A stretch of DNA of 64,000 nt from Branchinecta lynchi (taxonomy: Eukaryota > Arthropoda > Branchiopoda > Anostraca > Branchinectidae). Positions within the stretch are counted from its first letter, which is position 1; each line of letters begins with the position of its first letter. Below are positions 20,964-32,164 of this stretch, in pieces. The notes beneath the pieces are model-generated. The model worked only from the letters and a program-made list of their open reading frames with translations. It was not told where the DNA came from and ran no database searches. The translations under genes were made by a program, and so were the position numbers. The stretch spans positions 6,320,046 to 6,384,045 of the forward strand of contig JAKZAP010000016.1 of assembly GCA_023053575.1 (NCBI GenBank), written 5' to 3'.

Positions 20964-21833
20964 GTAAGTTCTCCTTCCCCTCTCTGTTTATTTGTATTTA
21001 TTTATTTATTTGTGACCCGCTTTTTGGATAACAACTGAGTATGAGTAAAATTTTCGACCCCTGTTTGTTTGAACGGCGATAAGACCCCTGTTTGTTTGAA
21101 TGGCGATAAGTGCTTCCAGTTGGGGAATTGTATGAGGGATTGTACTAGTACTGTGATTTTAACGGCAAATTTACTAGATGTAAACGTCAATTGTAATTAC
21201 TCACGTCATTTGCATTCGAAAATATGGATTCGTCATTGGGAAACAGTGTTGGTATTCGACGGTTTGGGGACCCTCTTTTGAGAATTATGAAGAATATAAA
21301 AAAGTCTTCTTGCCGGACAAATGATTCACCAGGAATTCGACCAGAACTGGAAATTTGGTTGAAGCTGTGGTTTTCCCGAGGGTTTTCCTTCTACCGGAAA
21401 GTCTGTTATTCCCTGTACGAAGATGTTGACATTTCGGTATTGCGAAATCCTACCGTGTTTGTTTCTGAAAGCTTTGTTTTCCTCATATTTTTCGAGAATA
21501 TAGGGTTTTCCCTCTCAACTTTTGTCATAAAATCTCGTGAGTTTTAAAGCATATAAGTAAGTAATTTATTTCTGACCCAAGATTTTCAAAAATGGAGTAT
21601 GTAAAATAAAATAAAGAAAAGAAAACATAAAAAAAAACAAGTACAATCTATAGTTTCTTATTTTTTGGCCAGAAATGAGTGCAGAATATCATGCGCTGGG
21701 TGGGACGAGTTGTACATGATTTCTGGCTGAGCCGACGAAATTCCCAAAAGTGTGACGCTGTCATCTTTAACTTTAGTTTCTCTGTAACTGACCGTTTTTA
21801 TCGGTGCTCGTGATTAATTTAAGGGGCAGCTAC

Positions 21834-22247
21834 AGGCGTATTCTCGCCGTTCCCCGAGGACTCCACTTGAGGAGTCCCCGCGTGTTTGTTTGTCCCGGGG
21901 ACTCACTCCCCTTATTCTCGCGAGTCCCCACGGACGGGGAATGCTCCGATTATCATCACCATCGTTAAAAAGGACTCCCTTTCATATTCGGAGGGGAATC
22001 AATTTTTGCTGGTGTTGGTGCAATATAAAATCAATTAAAAACAGTCAGAAGAAACAAAACCAAAATTAAAGTGGATCAAAACTAATTTCGTCAACTGCAT
22101 ATTTTTTTTCGAACAAAATCCGTTTTCGAAGCATTCGCCGTGTTCTCGCTGTTTTGTGTACGCGGAGTCCGCGTGGAGTAACTCCCTCTATTCTCGCTGT
22201 TCCCTTCGATTTCCCGAGGAGTCCTCGGGAACGGCGAGAATACGCCT
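21834..22247. mobile_element. MITE with AGGCGTATTCTCGCCGTTCC ends
   Basis: The left end is AGGCGTATTCTCGCCGTTCC. The right end is its inverse, GGAACGGCGAGAATACGCCT minus one base of context. The interior is full of short palindromes such as GGACTCCACTTGAGGAGTCC. It is about 414 bp, non-coding and GC-richer than its flanks. Confidence 0.85.
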
Positions 22248-22470
22248 TAGGAGATTTCACCTTACCCGACGAAAACGGATGTTTCTCACCAATTGTGGGC
22301 GTTTGGTAGTTATTCTGAATTTGTGAACACTGGAAAATGTTTTTACGACCCATTCTTGATTGTTTAGTAACAGTTTTGGAGCAAAGGTTTATTGGAAATG
22401 GATTTATCCAGACAGTCAGGACTTTTAGGCATCCTGTCTTCTTCGGACTTCTTAAACATTTTACGGATCA

Positions 22471-22834
22471 TTTACACGGCAGGTATTTTTCCCCGGAGAC
22501 GAGAGGGGAAATTGTTCACACGGTACCCGGGTATTTTTCAAGGGAGAGTACTAAATGTGGCAATAGATTCCAAGGTTGTAAAGGCTCAGTATATCTCTCT
22601 ACAATGGGCAACAACATATGTCCATTTGGATCACTTTTTATACGGACATAATCATAATTATTGCAAAAAATATCCTATTTTGTTGTTGCTGACGTCAAAA
22701 AATACCCTTCTACTAACAAATACCCGGGTAAAAAGTTCGCGAAATTGAAGTCCAAAATACCAGGGGATGTGTTGCTGTTGCGGGAAAAAATACCCGCGGA
22801 GTACGGGGGTAAAGTAAAGTAAAGCTCCGTGTAA
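22471..22834. mobile_element. MITE with TTTACACGG ends and GTACCCGGGTA core repeats
   Basis: The left end is TTTACACGGCAGGTATTTTT and the right end, inverted, is GTAAAGCTCCGTGTAAA. TACCCGGGTA occurs twice within the element (22522-22533 and 22723-22731). It is an imperfect foldback of about 364 bp. The reading frames across it are not supported. Confidence 0.65.
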
Positions 22835-24974
22835 ACGTAGATAAGCACAAATGACACAGTAGTGGTGTTATCTTGAAAAATTACAGACAAACTAAGCACC
22901 TAGTCAGGTTTGATCGCAGAATGAATGAAGGAAGTTTTGGGGAAGTACCAATCCACACATTAAAGCTGACCATAAAAAATGGTGTTTCTATCCCACACAC
23001 AATGATAACTAAAACTACAAACAAGACCGTCAAACAATGAGCAAATTAAAAAGATAAAACCAAATTTTCTAGGTTTGAAATAATTTGGTCTTGACTAAAT
23101 CTCAGCCGATTTTCAGAGACAGCCGTTATGGCAAGTAGGGAGCCAGGGATCAAAATAATAATTTCCATCTAAAGCTCTAACTGTTTATTACAAATACAAA
23201 TAAATGAAATACCAAGACCAGTGTGATGCTTCTACATAAAAAAAATAATCAGTTAAATCTTATAATTCTTTGTTAATCGAACATGGAAAATTTCGTTGTC
23301 TGGATAAGAAGACCTTATGCATTTTCTTTCTCGAGCCAAAACAGCAACCCGGCAATCAAGTTAAAATCTAAATAAACTGGTGGCTTGCGATCAGTAAGAG
23401 AAGGTAAACCGAATGTCTGGATTAGGTCTTTAATCTATCCAATGATTAATAATTGCTTTAGGAAGAGACTTTCTTACGTCACAAGTGATAATTTTTCCTG
23501 CTACATGTCCATCAACAGTTTTATTTAGAAGATAAGCACTCGCCTGGTTACCAGAACTCTTGTTAGAGACTAATCAGCAATGTTTGGCATTAGGTAGCTC
23601 TAGCAAAGCTTGTGAAATCATGGATCCAATGTAATAGTGTGCTAGAGCACAACATTTAATCATTGGCTGTGTTGGACCAATCATAGTAGGGATATTGTGT
23701 ATCGATTGGCGAACTATCATAGTTCCAGCAGCTGAACCTGTAAAAATTTTGAATTTTATGGAAAGTGAAAGTATTTAATTTTCTTATTTTATTTTGGCAG
23801 TTTTCGATTTCAGTTCATGGACAATTTTCAGTCATGGGCATGGCCTGGCTAAAATGTTTCAGAACGATCGGCACTTTAATCTTTAAACACAAATACTGAT
23901 AGCTCGAACCCTAGCGTATTAGAAATATGACAGCTAGAAATCATTATTTTGTGGTCTCCGGAATGGCTGTGGGCAACCTGCTTAGAGCTGCTTAGAGAAG
24001 GACAAGAGACTACCAGGCTATTGTCTTTTACCTAACCTTGTTATGCTAATGACCTAATATGTTAACTAGTGTCCTCAGATTGGCCACACAGGAATTTCCT
24101 TTTCACCATTTTGACGTTCAGCCTATGTACTTGAGATTGGCAGCTCCTCCTGTCGGGCGAATGGAGTCTACAAAATCATGAAGTAACTGAAATGTTACAA
24201 AGATATATGTTTGGTGGTTTACGAACCTCCAATAATCAGGACGTATCTGATTATATCCGTTCTTGATGGCAAATGAAACTTGACTCGCTGCAGGTAGTAG
24301 ATATCTTTGTATCTTTTGTATCTCTGAGTTATAACACATACCAAATGAATATATCTTTCTGTGGTGATCTTTATGCTGTAAGACCCTGATTCTCTAAAAA
24401 GCTGAGGGGATAGCTCTGTCCTCTGGGGAGCAAATCTTGCTCCTAACCAAGTAATTCCTTGGATTTGTGACTGACTGTTCGGGCCTTTCAGCAATTTGAA
24501 ATTTTACGGCGGTCCTACGGAGCAATCCGAAGTGGCAACACAGCCCAAGTCTTGCGAAACGCTGAAAACACTGCCTAGTTTCCGAGACGCGTGAAAATTG
24601 GCCAAAGAGCTGTAACTCGAATTCAAAAGAATTTCAATGAAAAGAGATTTCGGGTGGAAGTGGGTATTCTAGGGGGGCTGCCAGAGGTTAGAAATAGCGT
24701 AAAAGGTCGCTGAAGCTTTAACCACTAAAGCAGAAACTCTCATCCTATTGGTCGGTTATGACGCAAATATAAGACCGCAATAGGATTCGAGATTTCAGTC
24801 TGTGGGAACAGTTTATAAGTCTAAAGATCTCTTTCTGACTGCACTTTTCTCCAAAGCTATGATTAAACCAAAAGAAAGCTCAGAAAAATAAATTTCCTAA
24901 ATATTCTTTGAGCCCAAGCTGACTTTGAAACATTTATTCGAACAATGTTTTTAGATTACAGGTTTGTTTCCTTC

Positions 24975-25090
24975 CCCGAAGTTGAACCAGAGGATTGACA
25001 GTCTGACGAGGACCCTTGCCAAGAAGGGCCGAAATATTGCTGATGAAGAATCGTAGCTGACGTATCCGTTGAAAACATTGTTTGAATAAA
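24975..25090 (+). repeat. Hammerhead-motif repeat, best-preserved copy
   Basis: It carries the hammerhead-like core at 24997-25043 and, downstream, CGTAGCTGACGTATCCGTTG, the family's conserved 3' phrase. It lies about 480 bp upstream of exon 7. Confidence 0.7.
24997..25043 (+). ncRNA. Candidate type I hammerhead ribozyme (best copy)
   Basis: In order: ACAGU (stem I 5' strand), CUGACGA at 25003-25009, stem II GG(A)CCCUU/AAGGGCC, GAAA at 25031-25034, then UAUU and GCUG (stem I 3' strand). Stem I pairs ACAGU with GCUG (G-U, G-C, A-U, C-G). The minus copy at 2646-2694 instead pairs GAGC with GCUU, so both strands of stem I differ in concert. Stem III would be a self-complementary AUAU, implying a dimeric form. 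All invariant core bases are present. Confidence 0.5.
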
Positions 25091-25562
25091 AAATAAATTT
25101 CCTATTATTTAAAAGTTGAGAACATTACCAAACATACTCGATTCAGTCTCAAAGTTGAAAGCAACATACTTCGAACAACGATAGGAGTATCCGTTTTCGT
25201 CGGATACTGTGAAATTTTGCTACTGCTCATTTATTGGCAGGAAGTAAAGAAACCCGAAAACACAAATTTTCGTTCAATCAGTCAGTCAACTTTCATACCA
25301 AATAGCTTAAAGCTTAGAAACAAAATACATTTAAACGACAACAGATTAAATGTTGTCTTTACGAGAAATAACCTGAAGTAAATTGTGGGAAAAAAGCTGT
25401 TTAAAAATTAGGTTAAAAGATTAGGTTGACACAGTAAAAACCGATTGCCAGTGTTCCTCGCGGACCGACGCACGGACTACGGGAGGGGAGAATAGACGGT
25501 TCATCTGGGGACAAAACACCATCTTTGCTCCAGTTTCTTCAGTTTCATTTCGTCTTTTTCAG

Positions 25563-25771
25563 AGTGAAATCACGACTTCACAGCTTGCTTCAGCGCGACA
25601 GGAACTTCACCAAAGAAGATCACGAAGCTATAAACCCCTGCGGAGCGGGTTCGATCACCACTGCCCTGAACTTTGTTCGAAACCCGGCGAAATGTTGTGA
25701 GCATATCCTGTCATTGGTTCACGAGCTGACTGATGTTATCAAACAGAAACGAGAAGAGAGCAAAGATGGAG
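25563..25771 (+). CDS. PPIP5K: PPIP5K exon: VKSRLHSLLQRD helix region
   Basis: A 209-nt exon encoding VKSRLHSLLQRDRNFTKEDH and continuing through NPAKCCEHILSLVHELTDVI to KREESKDG. It matches the VKARLHEILQ-DRDFT-EDY and NP-K-CD-V--L---LT--I segments of animal PPIP5Ks, the helical insert of the phosphatase-like domain. The acceptor is CGTCTTTTTCAG and the donor GTAGGT. Phase is one base in and one base out. A run of 12 or more G starts about 15 bp after the donor (25789-25800), an arrangement that can influence donor choice. Confidence 0.96.
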
Positions 25772-26023
25772 GTAGGTACCGGTAGAATGGGGGGGGGGGG
25801 AGGGAGGATATAGGGATGTCAAAAGTCGTATCACTAAATTTGCAAATTTCTCATGACTGATTATCAAATCATCTTTTTACCCTCTTTGTAAAAAAGTAAA
25901 CAGTCAATTCCGTGACCCAAGCTTCCGGACCTATCTTTAAAGCTAAAAAAAAAATCACTGCAAACCATCCCGGCTTCCCCACACACAACGGTCTTCCTCA
26001 CGTCTTAATCACATTTAATTTTG

Positions 26024-27462
26024 ATGGCACTTGCAGCTTCGCTCAAGTGCCATATACCGATCACTTTTCGGTTGGTCTGTCTGTTTGCTCACTGTTGTCG
26101 AGTTAGGGTACATCCAGAAGCGCTATGACGATGAAACTTGGCAGGCACATCAGGACCCGACCAAACTAACTTGGAAATTATCAGTACCCCGATCCAACCA
26201 CCCGCGGGGGGGGGGGGGGGCTGGGGGGAGCGGGAATACTGAATCTTGAGGTACCTAACTTTGGAACGGGTGGTCGGATCTTAATGAAACTTGATTTTTG
26301 AAGGACCTCGTGTCTCAGATATTGACGAAAGAGTAGGCGGTCAGGATGAACCTTGGTTGGAAGAACAAGCACAAACCCTAGGTACATCATTGACAGAAAT
26401 GGACCGAATTTGGGCACTCTGGGGGGAGTTGGAAGGGGGTTCCATATTTCCGGAGTTAAGGTACTTCCATGTGGGTTAGGACGTTGAAACGTGACAGGCG
26501 TGTCAAAGACTCGCCAAGATTAACTTGGAATAGTCAGTCCCACGATCCGACCATCGTGGGGGAGGGGGGGGGGGTTGGAGATAGGGGGATTCCGGAATCT
26601 TCAGGTATGTATAACATAACTTTTAAACGGGGATCGGATCTTGGTGAAATTGGATATTTGGAAAGACCTCCTGTCTCGGATGTCCCATTTCAAGTCGGTA
26701 CCGGATTCGAAGAATGTGAGGGTAGATGGACGGGATATCTGGAAATTTTGTGAGACGCTTAGAGTGGTGGACCGACCGTAAGAAAGTTGGTGGGAAGAAT
26801 TAGGTACATCACTGGCAGAATCGGATGGATTCGGGCTCTGTTGGGGGGTTGCCAGGGGGAGGGGGACGGGAGTGCCGGTAATTGCGAGTTAAGGTACTTC
26901 CAGATATACTTGCACGGTTAAATTCGCTGGAACATTAGAGACTCGACAAGGTTGGCTTAGAAATTGTCACTTCCTAGATCCGACCATCCCTTAACATACA
27001 TTGTCATGATCCCGATCAGCCCAAGATAATTTTTGCCTCAAGAGGTTGGCTTAGAAATGATTTTTGAGCTCCCTTAAAGTGCGCATCTTAACTGCTAAGT
27101 GAAAAAAATACTTTTGACCAAACAATACATTTCATGATCCTCGAGTGTCCATGATCCCTTGTGTCAGAGGAATTTGTTTACAAGTGAATTCCTTGATACA
27201 AAAATATTTTCGAGCAAAATATACATTTTCATGATCCCGATGAGCCTATCATCATTTTGCGTCAGGGGTTTTGCTTTCAGATGAATTTCTAGTGTCCTTA
27301 AAGTGCGCATAAGCAGCAAAATACTTTGTACCAAACGATACATTTGTGTGATTTTCAAGGGCCCATGATCATTCTTATCTCAAGGGAACCTACGAATTGG
27401 CGAGTTTCTACTTTCATCCTCTCACCCAGCCTTGCGCGTGCCATATGAGGTTCTAGTTCTTG
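26024..27462 (-). mobile_element. Family H element, copy H5 (diverged)
   Basis: It starts ATGGCACTTGCAGCTTCGCT followed by the closing hairpin strand CAAGTGCCAT. It ends GTGCCATATGAGGTTCTAGT followed by TCTTG. The first half has the GGATCGG, GAAACTTGG and poly-G module structure in reverse orientation. The second half (26990-27370) has different repeated phrases around ACATTTCATGATCCCGA. It belongs to a subfamily whose end reads AAGCTCATATGGCACTTGCA, shared with 54767-54912 and 63413-63500. Confidence 0.75.
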
Positions 27463-28084
27463 TGTGGTATGTTCTTGCTTTGCTTCCTGCTTGTAGGCTA
27501 CTAGTTCTACTTCGCCTTTCTGTTCTTCCTAGCGGATATAACAATTAAATAAAGGTGAGATGAGGGCTTTACTGTGATATCAAAAGTCGTATCAAGTTTA
27601 CACAGGACCTGATCGACTACCGTCAAGAACAAATAACGATTCTTGCTACCTTTCGGTTTAAGCCCCTGTCGAGAGACAGCTCTAGCGTAGAGGTAATTAT
27701 GGTGGAGACTCCGTCAGACGGGCGGGCTCTTGCTCAAGCGTTGGGGATTCAGTTTCTTCTTTCACAGATAACACTTGGGATGTTATCTGTTCTGGTTTTG
27801 CAAACGTTCCGCGTTAAATTTAACATTATGCATAACAAGCATTCCCAGGAAGAGCCGAAAAGCATCTGCTGAGTTTTCCGAAATCATGGTGACGGGATCG
27901 ACTAAAAAGAGGCACGGCTAGTGCTAGTGTCCGTGTGTGCTATTTTAATCTATCTTAAATTACCTTAAATCGCATTGTCGAGCGACAAAGGTGCCAGTGC
28001 TCCTGTAGAGTCGCTGGTGGTGTGATGATTTTTTTGGTTGGATTTTCTAATTAGTTTGTAGACAGCTAATGTCTGGTTGCTGAC

Positions 28085-28508
28085 TCCGCTGCATCCCATT
28101 CGTACATCCAGGCTTTTGACGACAATTCCTTTTCCAACTTAACTTTGAAAGCATCTACTGTTTCTGCGTTGACAGTATCCTCGGACAGGGAGTTCCAGTT
28201 GTTGATCACTCGAGTTGTGAAGAACTGGTTTCTAGCTCTATCTACTGTTTCTGCGTTGACTGTTTCTTCCTCGGACGGGAGTTCCAGTTGTTGATCACTC
28301 GAGTTGTGAAGAACTGGTTTCTAGCTTGGGTACTAGTGGATGGCTTGCTGATCTTCTTTGAGTGCCCTCTATTCCTTACTGCTGCACTGAAGTTGAATAG
28401 TTGAGGCATTACTTGTTTGTCAAGTATTTTGAATGTTTGGATTGCATCTCCTCTTCTTCTTCTGTAGGTAAGGCTTGGTAGGTTGAAGTCTCTGGCTGTA
28501 GGACCTGT
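28085..28508 (-). pseudogene. LINE reverse-transcriptase C-terminus with internal duplication
   Basis: The minus strand encodes LPSLTYRRRRGDAIQTFKIL, then QARNQFFTTRVINNWNS, then SLSEDTVNAETVDAFKVKLE ending in a stop. This order (YRR-RGD-I--FKI, R--FF--R--N-WN-L, V-A-TV--FK--L) is the standard end of CR1/Jockey-type LINE ORF2. A stretch of about 85 bp containing ARNQFFTTRVINNWN is present twice (28195-28243 and 28278-28325) and disrupts the frame. It is a dead, 5'-truncated copy. Confidence 0.9.
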
Positions 28509-29195
28509 ATTTTAAGCCGTGGACTAATTTGGTACTAATGTGGACTAATTATCGTGCCTTCTTTTAGGCTCTGGGTTTACAAACTCTCACTTACTTTTCT
28601 ACTTCTGCCATTTGCTAATCTCTTTTCATTAAACGTGCCTCCTGATGCATGCCATGCCGTGCATTGCCTCTTTTTAGTCGATCCGCGTGGTGACAGACTA
28701 AGAAGTCAGCAGATATCTTTTCAGCGGTTTTTCGGCTCTTCTTGTATGCGTAACATTTTAATTGCCAGTGCTAAATGGATACCTCGTACTCAGTTAGCAC
28801 TGTCAATTATGATTGGCAGTCAGCATGGGCGGAAAGAATATTTATAACGTTTTAATGCGTAACGTTTGAAAACAGCTAATATACTAAATGTTTTCGGATG
28901 GGATAAGGTCAATCAGCATAGCGTGCATGAGTAGAATTTATTCATTAGGCAACTATCACAGTGAGGACGTCGAATTTGACTTTGCCTTTAAACTAAAAAA
29001 TACTCGCTAGCCCAAATTTATGCAAAATACTTCTTTTCGAAATTTGTCACAAATAAAAATTCAAATGAATCAGCAAAATTAAAGATAAAAAGTGGTTAAG
29101 GTATGGTTGTTAAGTCAATGTAGGGTTCAACAGAAGATGGAACAAAGCTCTTTCTGCACAGCTTTCATATGTTTGAGCAATTGGAGTTAACTTAG

Positions 29196-29498
29196 GAGCG
29201 TGTTCCGCACTACTTACAATGGTTACTACGCATGACGTTACGAATTTTGGCTTCTTTGTGCGAAGGCTGGAACGAATTTTATATTTTCAACAAAATATTA
29301 TGCCACGGGGTAATCAGACCAATCACGTTACCGAGATTTGTAGTTACCACGCTTACTACGCTCCCCAGCATGGTAAGCAAATAGTTGTTATAAGTAACTA
29401 TTTCGAGAAGGTTGGAACGGTCAGCGTAGTAACTTCTTACGAGGCTGTCACGAAATAGTAACTAATAGTTACTATTGTTGGAAGGGTGGTACACGCTC
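29196..29498. mobile_element. MITE family S, copy 1
   Basis: The left end is GAGCGTGTTCCGCACTACTT and the right end, inverted, is GTGGTACACGCTC. The interior has GTAGTAACTTC and GTTACTATTG phrases. Copy 2 follows 43 bp downstream in the same orientation. Copy 3 is at 59554-59858, inverted. Confidence 0.85.
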
Positions 29499-29540
29499 TA
29501 AGTCAGTTATAACAGCCGTCTCGTTTTCCTCCCCTATAAT

Positions 29541-29791
29541 GAGCGTGTTCCACCTACTTATCATAGTTACTACGTATGGCGTCACAAATTCTGGCTTCTT
29601 AGCGTCATGGCTGGAACGTATTTCTATTTTCCACAAAATATCATGCCCCGGGTTGATCCAGCCAATCATGTGACAGAAGTTCTTACTTATTATTTCGAGA
29701 ACGTTGGAACGGTCAGCGTAGTAACTTTTCGTGAGGTTGGAACGGAAATAGTAACTAATAGTTACTATTGTTAGAAGGGTTGAACACGCTT
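29541..29791. mobile_element. MITE family S, copy 2
   Basis: The left end is GAGCGTGTTCCACCTACTTA and the right end is GGGTTGAACACGCTT. It has the same interior as copy 1 minus about 50 bp. The back-to-back arrangement suggests either a tandem duplication that took part of the flank or two nearby insertions. Confidence 0.85.
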
Positions 29792-30148
29792 TAAGTCAGT
29801 TGTCACGCCGTCTCGTTTCCTTCCACAATAATGTGGTGGAAACTTAACCTTAGCCTATTATCTTGGGCCCCTGACCTTTACCTTACTTCATCAAGAAATA
29901 GATAAATTCGATTAAGCTTATGTTGCAGAGTATATATTTGGATCTGTATATATTAGAGCCGAGCGGCAAGCGAGGCGTCGGACTCGTTCACATTTAAAAC
30001 CGTTCTAGGAACAAGTAATTCTGTTAGTAATGGAAAGTATAGACTTCTCGTCTGACGTCATGAGCCTTAGATAAGCGGCTAAAGTTTAGTCGACATCAGT
30101 AATATGATAAGTGAAAATCAGTGTTTTCATGATATTACATACCAACAG

Positions 30149-30372
30149 ACGCCCTCCTTTATCACGGGGAGACCTGGGAGCTGGTGGCCCGGCGCTGGGG
30201 GAAGTTGGAGAAGGATTTTCACTCAAAAGACCAGTTTGATATGTCCAAGATTCCTGACATTTACGACTGCGCCCGGTTTGATATTCAGCACAACTACCTA
30301 GCCATGGGGTTTGAGGCTCTGGAAGAGCTGTACATTTACTCGAAGTACATGGCGGATATTGTAATACCACAG
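30149..30372 (+). CDS. PPIP5K: PPIP5K exon: SKIPDIYDC block
   Basis: A 224-nt exon encoding [40 protein letters not shown], then RFDIQHN, ending [21 protein letters not shown] is a hallmark of the PPIP5K phosphatase-like domain. The QHN is the position where classical histidine acid phosphatases have the HD proton-donor motif. The acceptor is CATACCAACAG and the donor GTGAGT. It enters with AC and leaves in phase 0. Confidence 0.97.
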
Positions 30373-30489
30373 GTGAGTCCGATATCTGGAGAGAGATTGC
30401 ACGCTACTCAATGAAAACGGATATTTCTGCGCCGCCAGGTAAAGTCCATAACAAAAGAATTTAATTTTTGGAGGTATAGCCTAGGTATA

Positions 30490-31535
30490 CACCTAGTCAC
30501 TGATTCAGAGTTAACAGATCCCAGATTTACCTTCCTCCCACCGAGTGGGATTAGCAGAAAGGGAATAGAGAGATTGCAGCTCACCTGACGAAAACGGAAA
30601 GAGCATAAATAAATAATTTACGTAACGTATAGGACTTTAGACTTTGAGACTAAATTATCTGCGTTTGGTAGGTACTTTGGGCCTGTTAATTGTTGGAAAT
30701 GTTAATTTGACCTTTCTTGTTTGTACAGAGGTATGTGTATTGGTTACGGTAAAGCTGTCGCACTAAAGAACACAGTAAATAGACTAATCCTAGGGCGCCT
30801 GTTCAATGCTTTGGTCACACCGCACTTTCTGTACATTTCTCCATTTTGGGATTTGCTAAACATTTCCGAGAAAAGGCAAATTCGGACAAAATACTATAAA
30901 CTGGCAAAATACCTTCTCGGACTCTCCCCATGGGAGTCTAATTCAGCCCTGTCGAAGAAGTACCACATTATCGATGCTTCCGCGAAGTGCGAAGTCATAG
31001 AGTGTCGTGCTAGATCCCGGGCTCTCAAAAACATATACGAATCGCCGTTGACTCGCCTAAGGTGATAAGTTTATGTAGTGTTTCCTTTTTTGTGTGTAAT
31101 TCATTTTCTTTCTTTCTATTACTCCGCTCTTTCATTTGTTGTATAGCGGGCCTCAATAAATTATTATTATTATATAATCCCTTTTTTTTTCTTGAAAAAA
31201 AGAGCTTGGTTTTGAAGTTTAAACACGAGATCGAATGTCGCATCATTTTGTCGATTAGGGCTAGTCGTCCCAGAACTAACCAAAAGGAGGCAATAAAGTT
31301 TCTAATTTTTATGAAACTTCCTGTAGAAATAATTTGATTAAACAAACAAGAAAGAGTCGGATTAACGTTTCCAGCGATTTACACGCCAATAATACCTATT
31401 AAACGCCGGGAATTTAGTCTCAAAGTCCAAAACTCTTTTCCTTTTTCATCGGATGAGCGGCAATCTATTTATTTCCTTTCTGCTTTAATCACACTTGGTG
31501 TCAGGAAGTTGAATCTGGGATCTGTTAACTCTACC
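30490..31535. repeat. Large inverted repeat enclosing a LINE fragment
   Basis: GTTAACAGATCCCAGATTTA near 30509 is matched by its inverse, GAATCTGGGATCTGTTAAC, near 31513. AGACTTTGAGACTAAATT near 30638 is matched by AATTTAGTCTCAAAGTCC near 31412. The arms are about 150-190 bp and imperfect. The spacer is filled by the LINE remnant at 30712-31175. Confidence 0.75.
30712..31175 (+). pseudogene. 5'-truncated LINE fragment, RT C-terminal end
   Basis: The plus-strand frame to 31065 encodes a peptide with VTPHFLYISPFWDLLNISEK and KYYKLAKYLLGLS. This resembles the post-YADD thumb/connector region of non-LTR reverse transcriptases (V-P-FLY-SP-W). A tail with GTATAGCGGGCCTCAATAAA and (TTA)n follows at 31143-31175, as at LINE 3' ends. 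It is truncated at the 5' side, where it meets the inverted-repeat arm. Confidence 0.65.
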
Positions 31536-31735
31536 TCGTTCTTCAAAGGTCTTTCCCATCGACTAAGTGAGTAGGATAGCTCGGTGGTTTGTATCTCCCA
31601 GGCTAGTGACATGGATAAAGGGTATGTAAATGGTACTGGTGGGAATCGACAACTAAGAAATCCTTGCATCCACCTGTGGTTTCGGGTGGCTCCGGTCTAG
31701 GGTACATTACAGTATTACATTTAGTGCTTCCTTTC

Positions 31736-32160
31736 TGCTAATACTATTCGGTGGCATGAAGTTAAATCTGAGATCTGTCAACTTTACCTCAGTCTTCAAA
31801 GGGCCTCTCAAATAGGTGATGGTGTATCTTTTGGTCTAAAGTGTTTTTTGTCACTTTGCCGTTAAGATGCGCAATGCAAGGGGACTAGTAATTCATCTGA
31901 CTTTGCCTACGTGGCATAAATCGAATCTCGCGCGTGATTTTCGAGATACCATCTAGTGACGAGAAACGAAGCGCGCTAATACTATTCGGTGGCATGAAGT
32001 TAAATCTGGGATCGGTCAACTTTAACTCAGTCTTCAAAGGGCCCCTAAAATAGGTGAGTAGGGTAGCGGTGAGTAGGTTTGGTGTATCTTTTGGTCAAAA
32101 GTGTTTTTTGTCACTTTGCCGTTAAGATGCGCAATGTAAGGGGACTAGTAATTAATCTGT
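31736..32160. repeat. Duplicated ~170-bp segment, 237-bp offset
   Basis: CTAATACTATTCGGTGGCAT, the following AAGTTAAATCTG segment and TTTTTTGTCACTTTGCCGTT all recur at about a 237-bp offset. A diverged third copy of the first half begins near 31495. The origin is unknown. Confidence 0.8.
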
Positions 32161-32164
32161 AAGG

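Larger units (their letters stand above)
20964..25562. other. Intron 6
   Basis: It holds (TTTA)n near 20991-21012, a fragment of family G interior at about 21285-21365, and a LINE-like AT-rich tail near 21548-21640. Two MITEs lie at 21834-22247 and 22471-22834, and a hammerhead-like repeat at 24975-25090. I recognise nothing in 22900-24950, apart from ordinary AT-rich sequence. Confidence 0.7.
25772..30148. other. Intron 7: H5, LINE fragment, two S MITEs
   Basis: It contains family H copy H5 (26024-27462), an opposite-strand LINE C-terminus (28085-28508) and two family S MITEs (29196-29498, 29541-29791). Nothing is recognised in 27470-28080 or 28510-29190. Confidence 0.75.
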
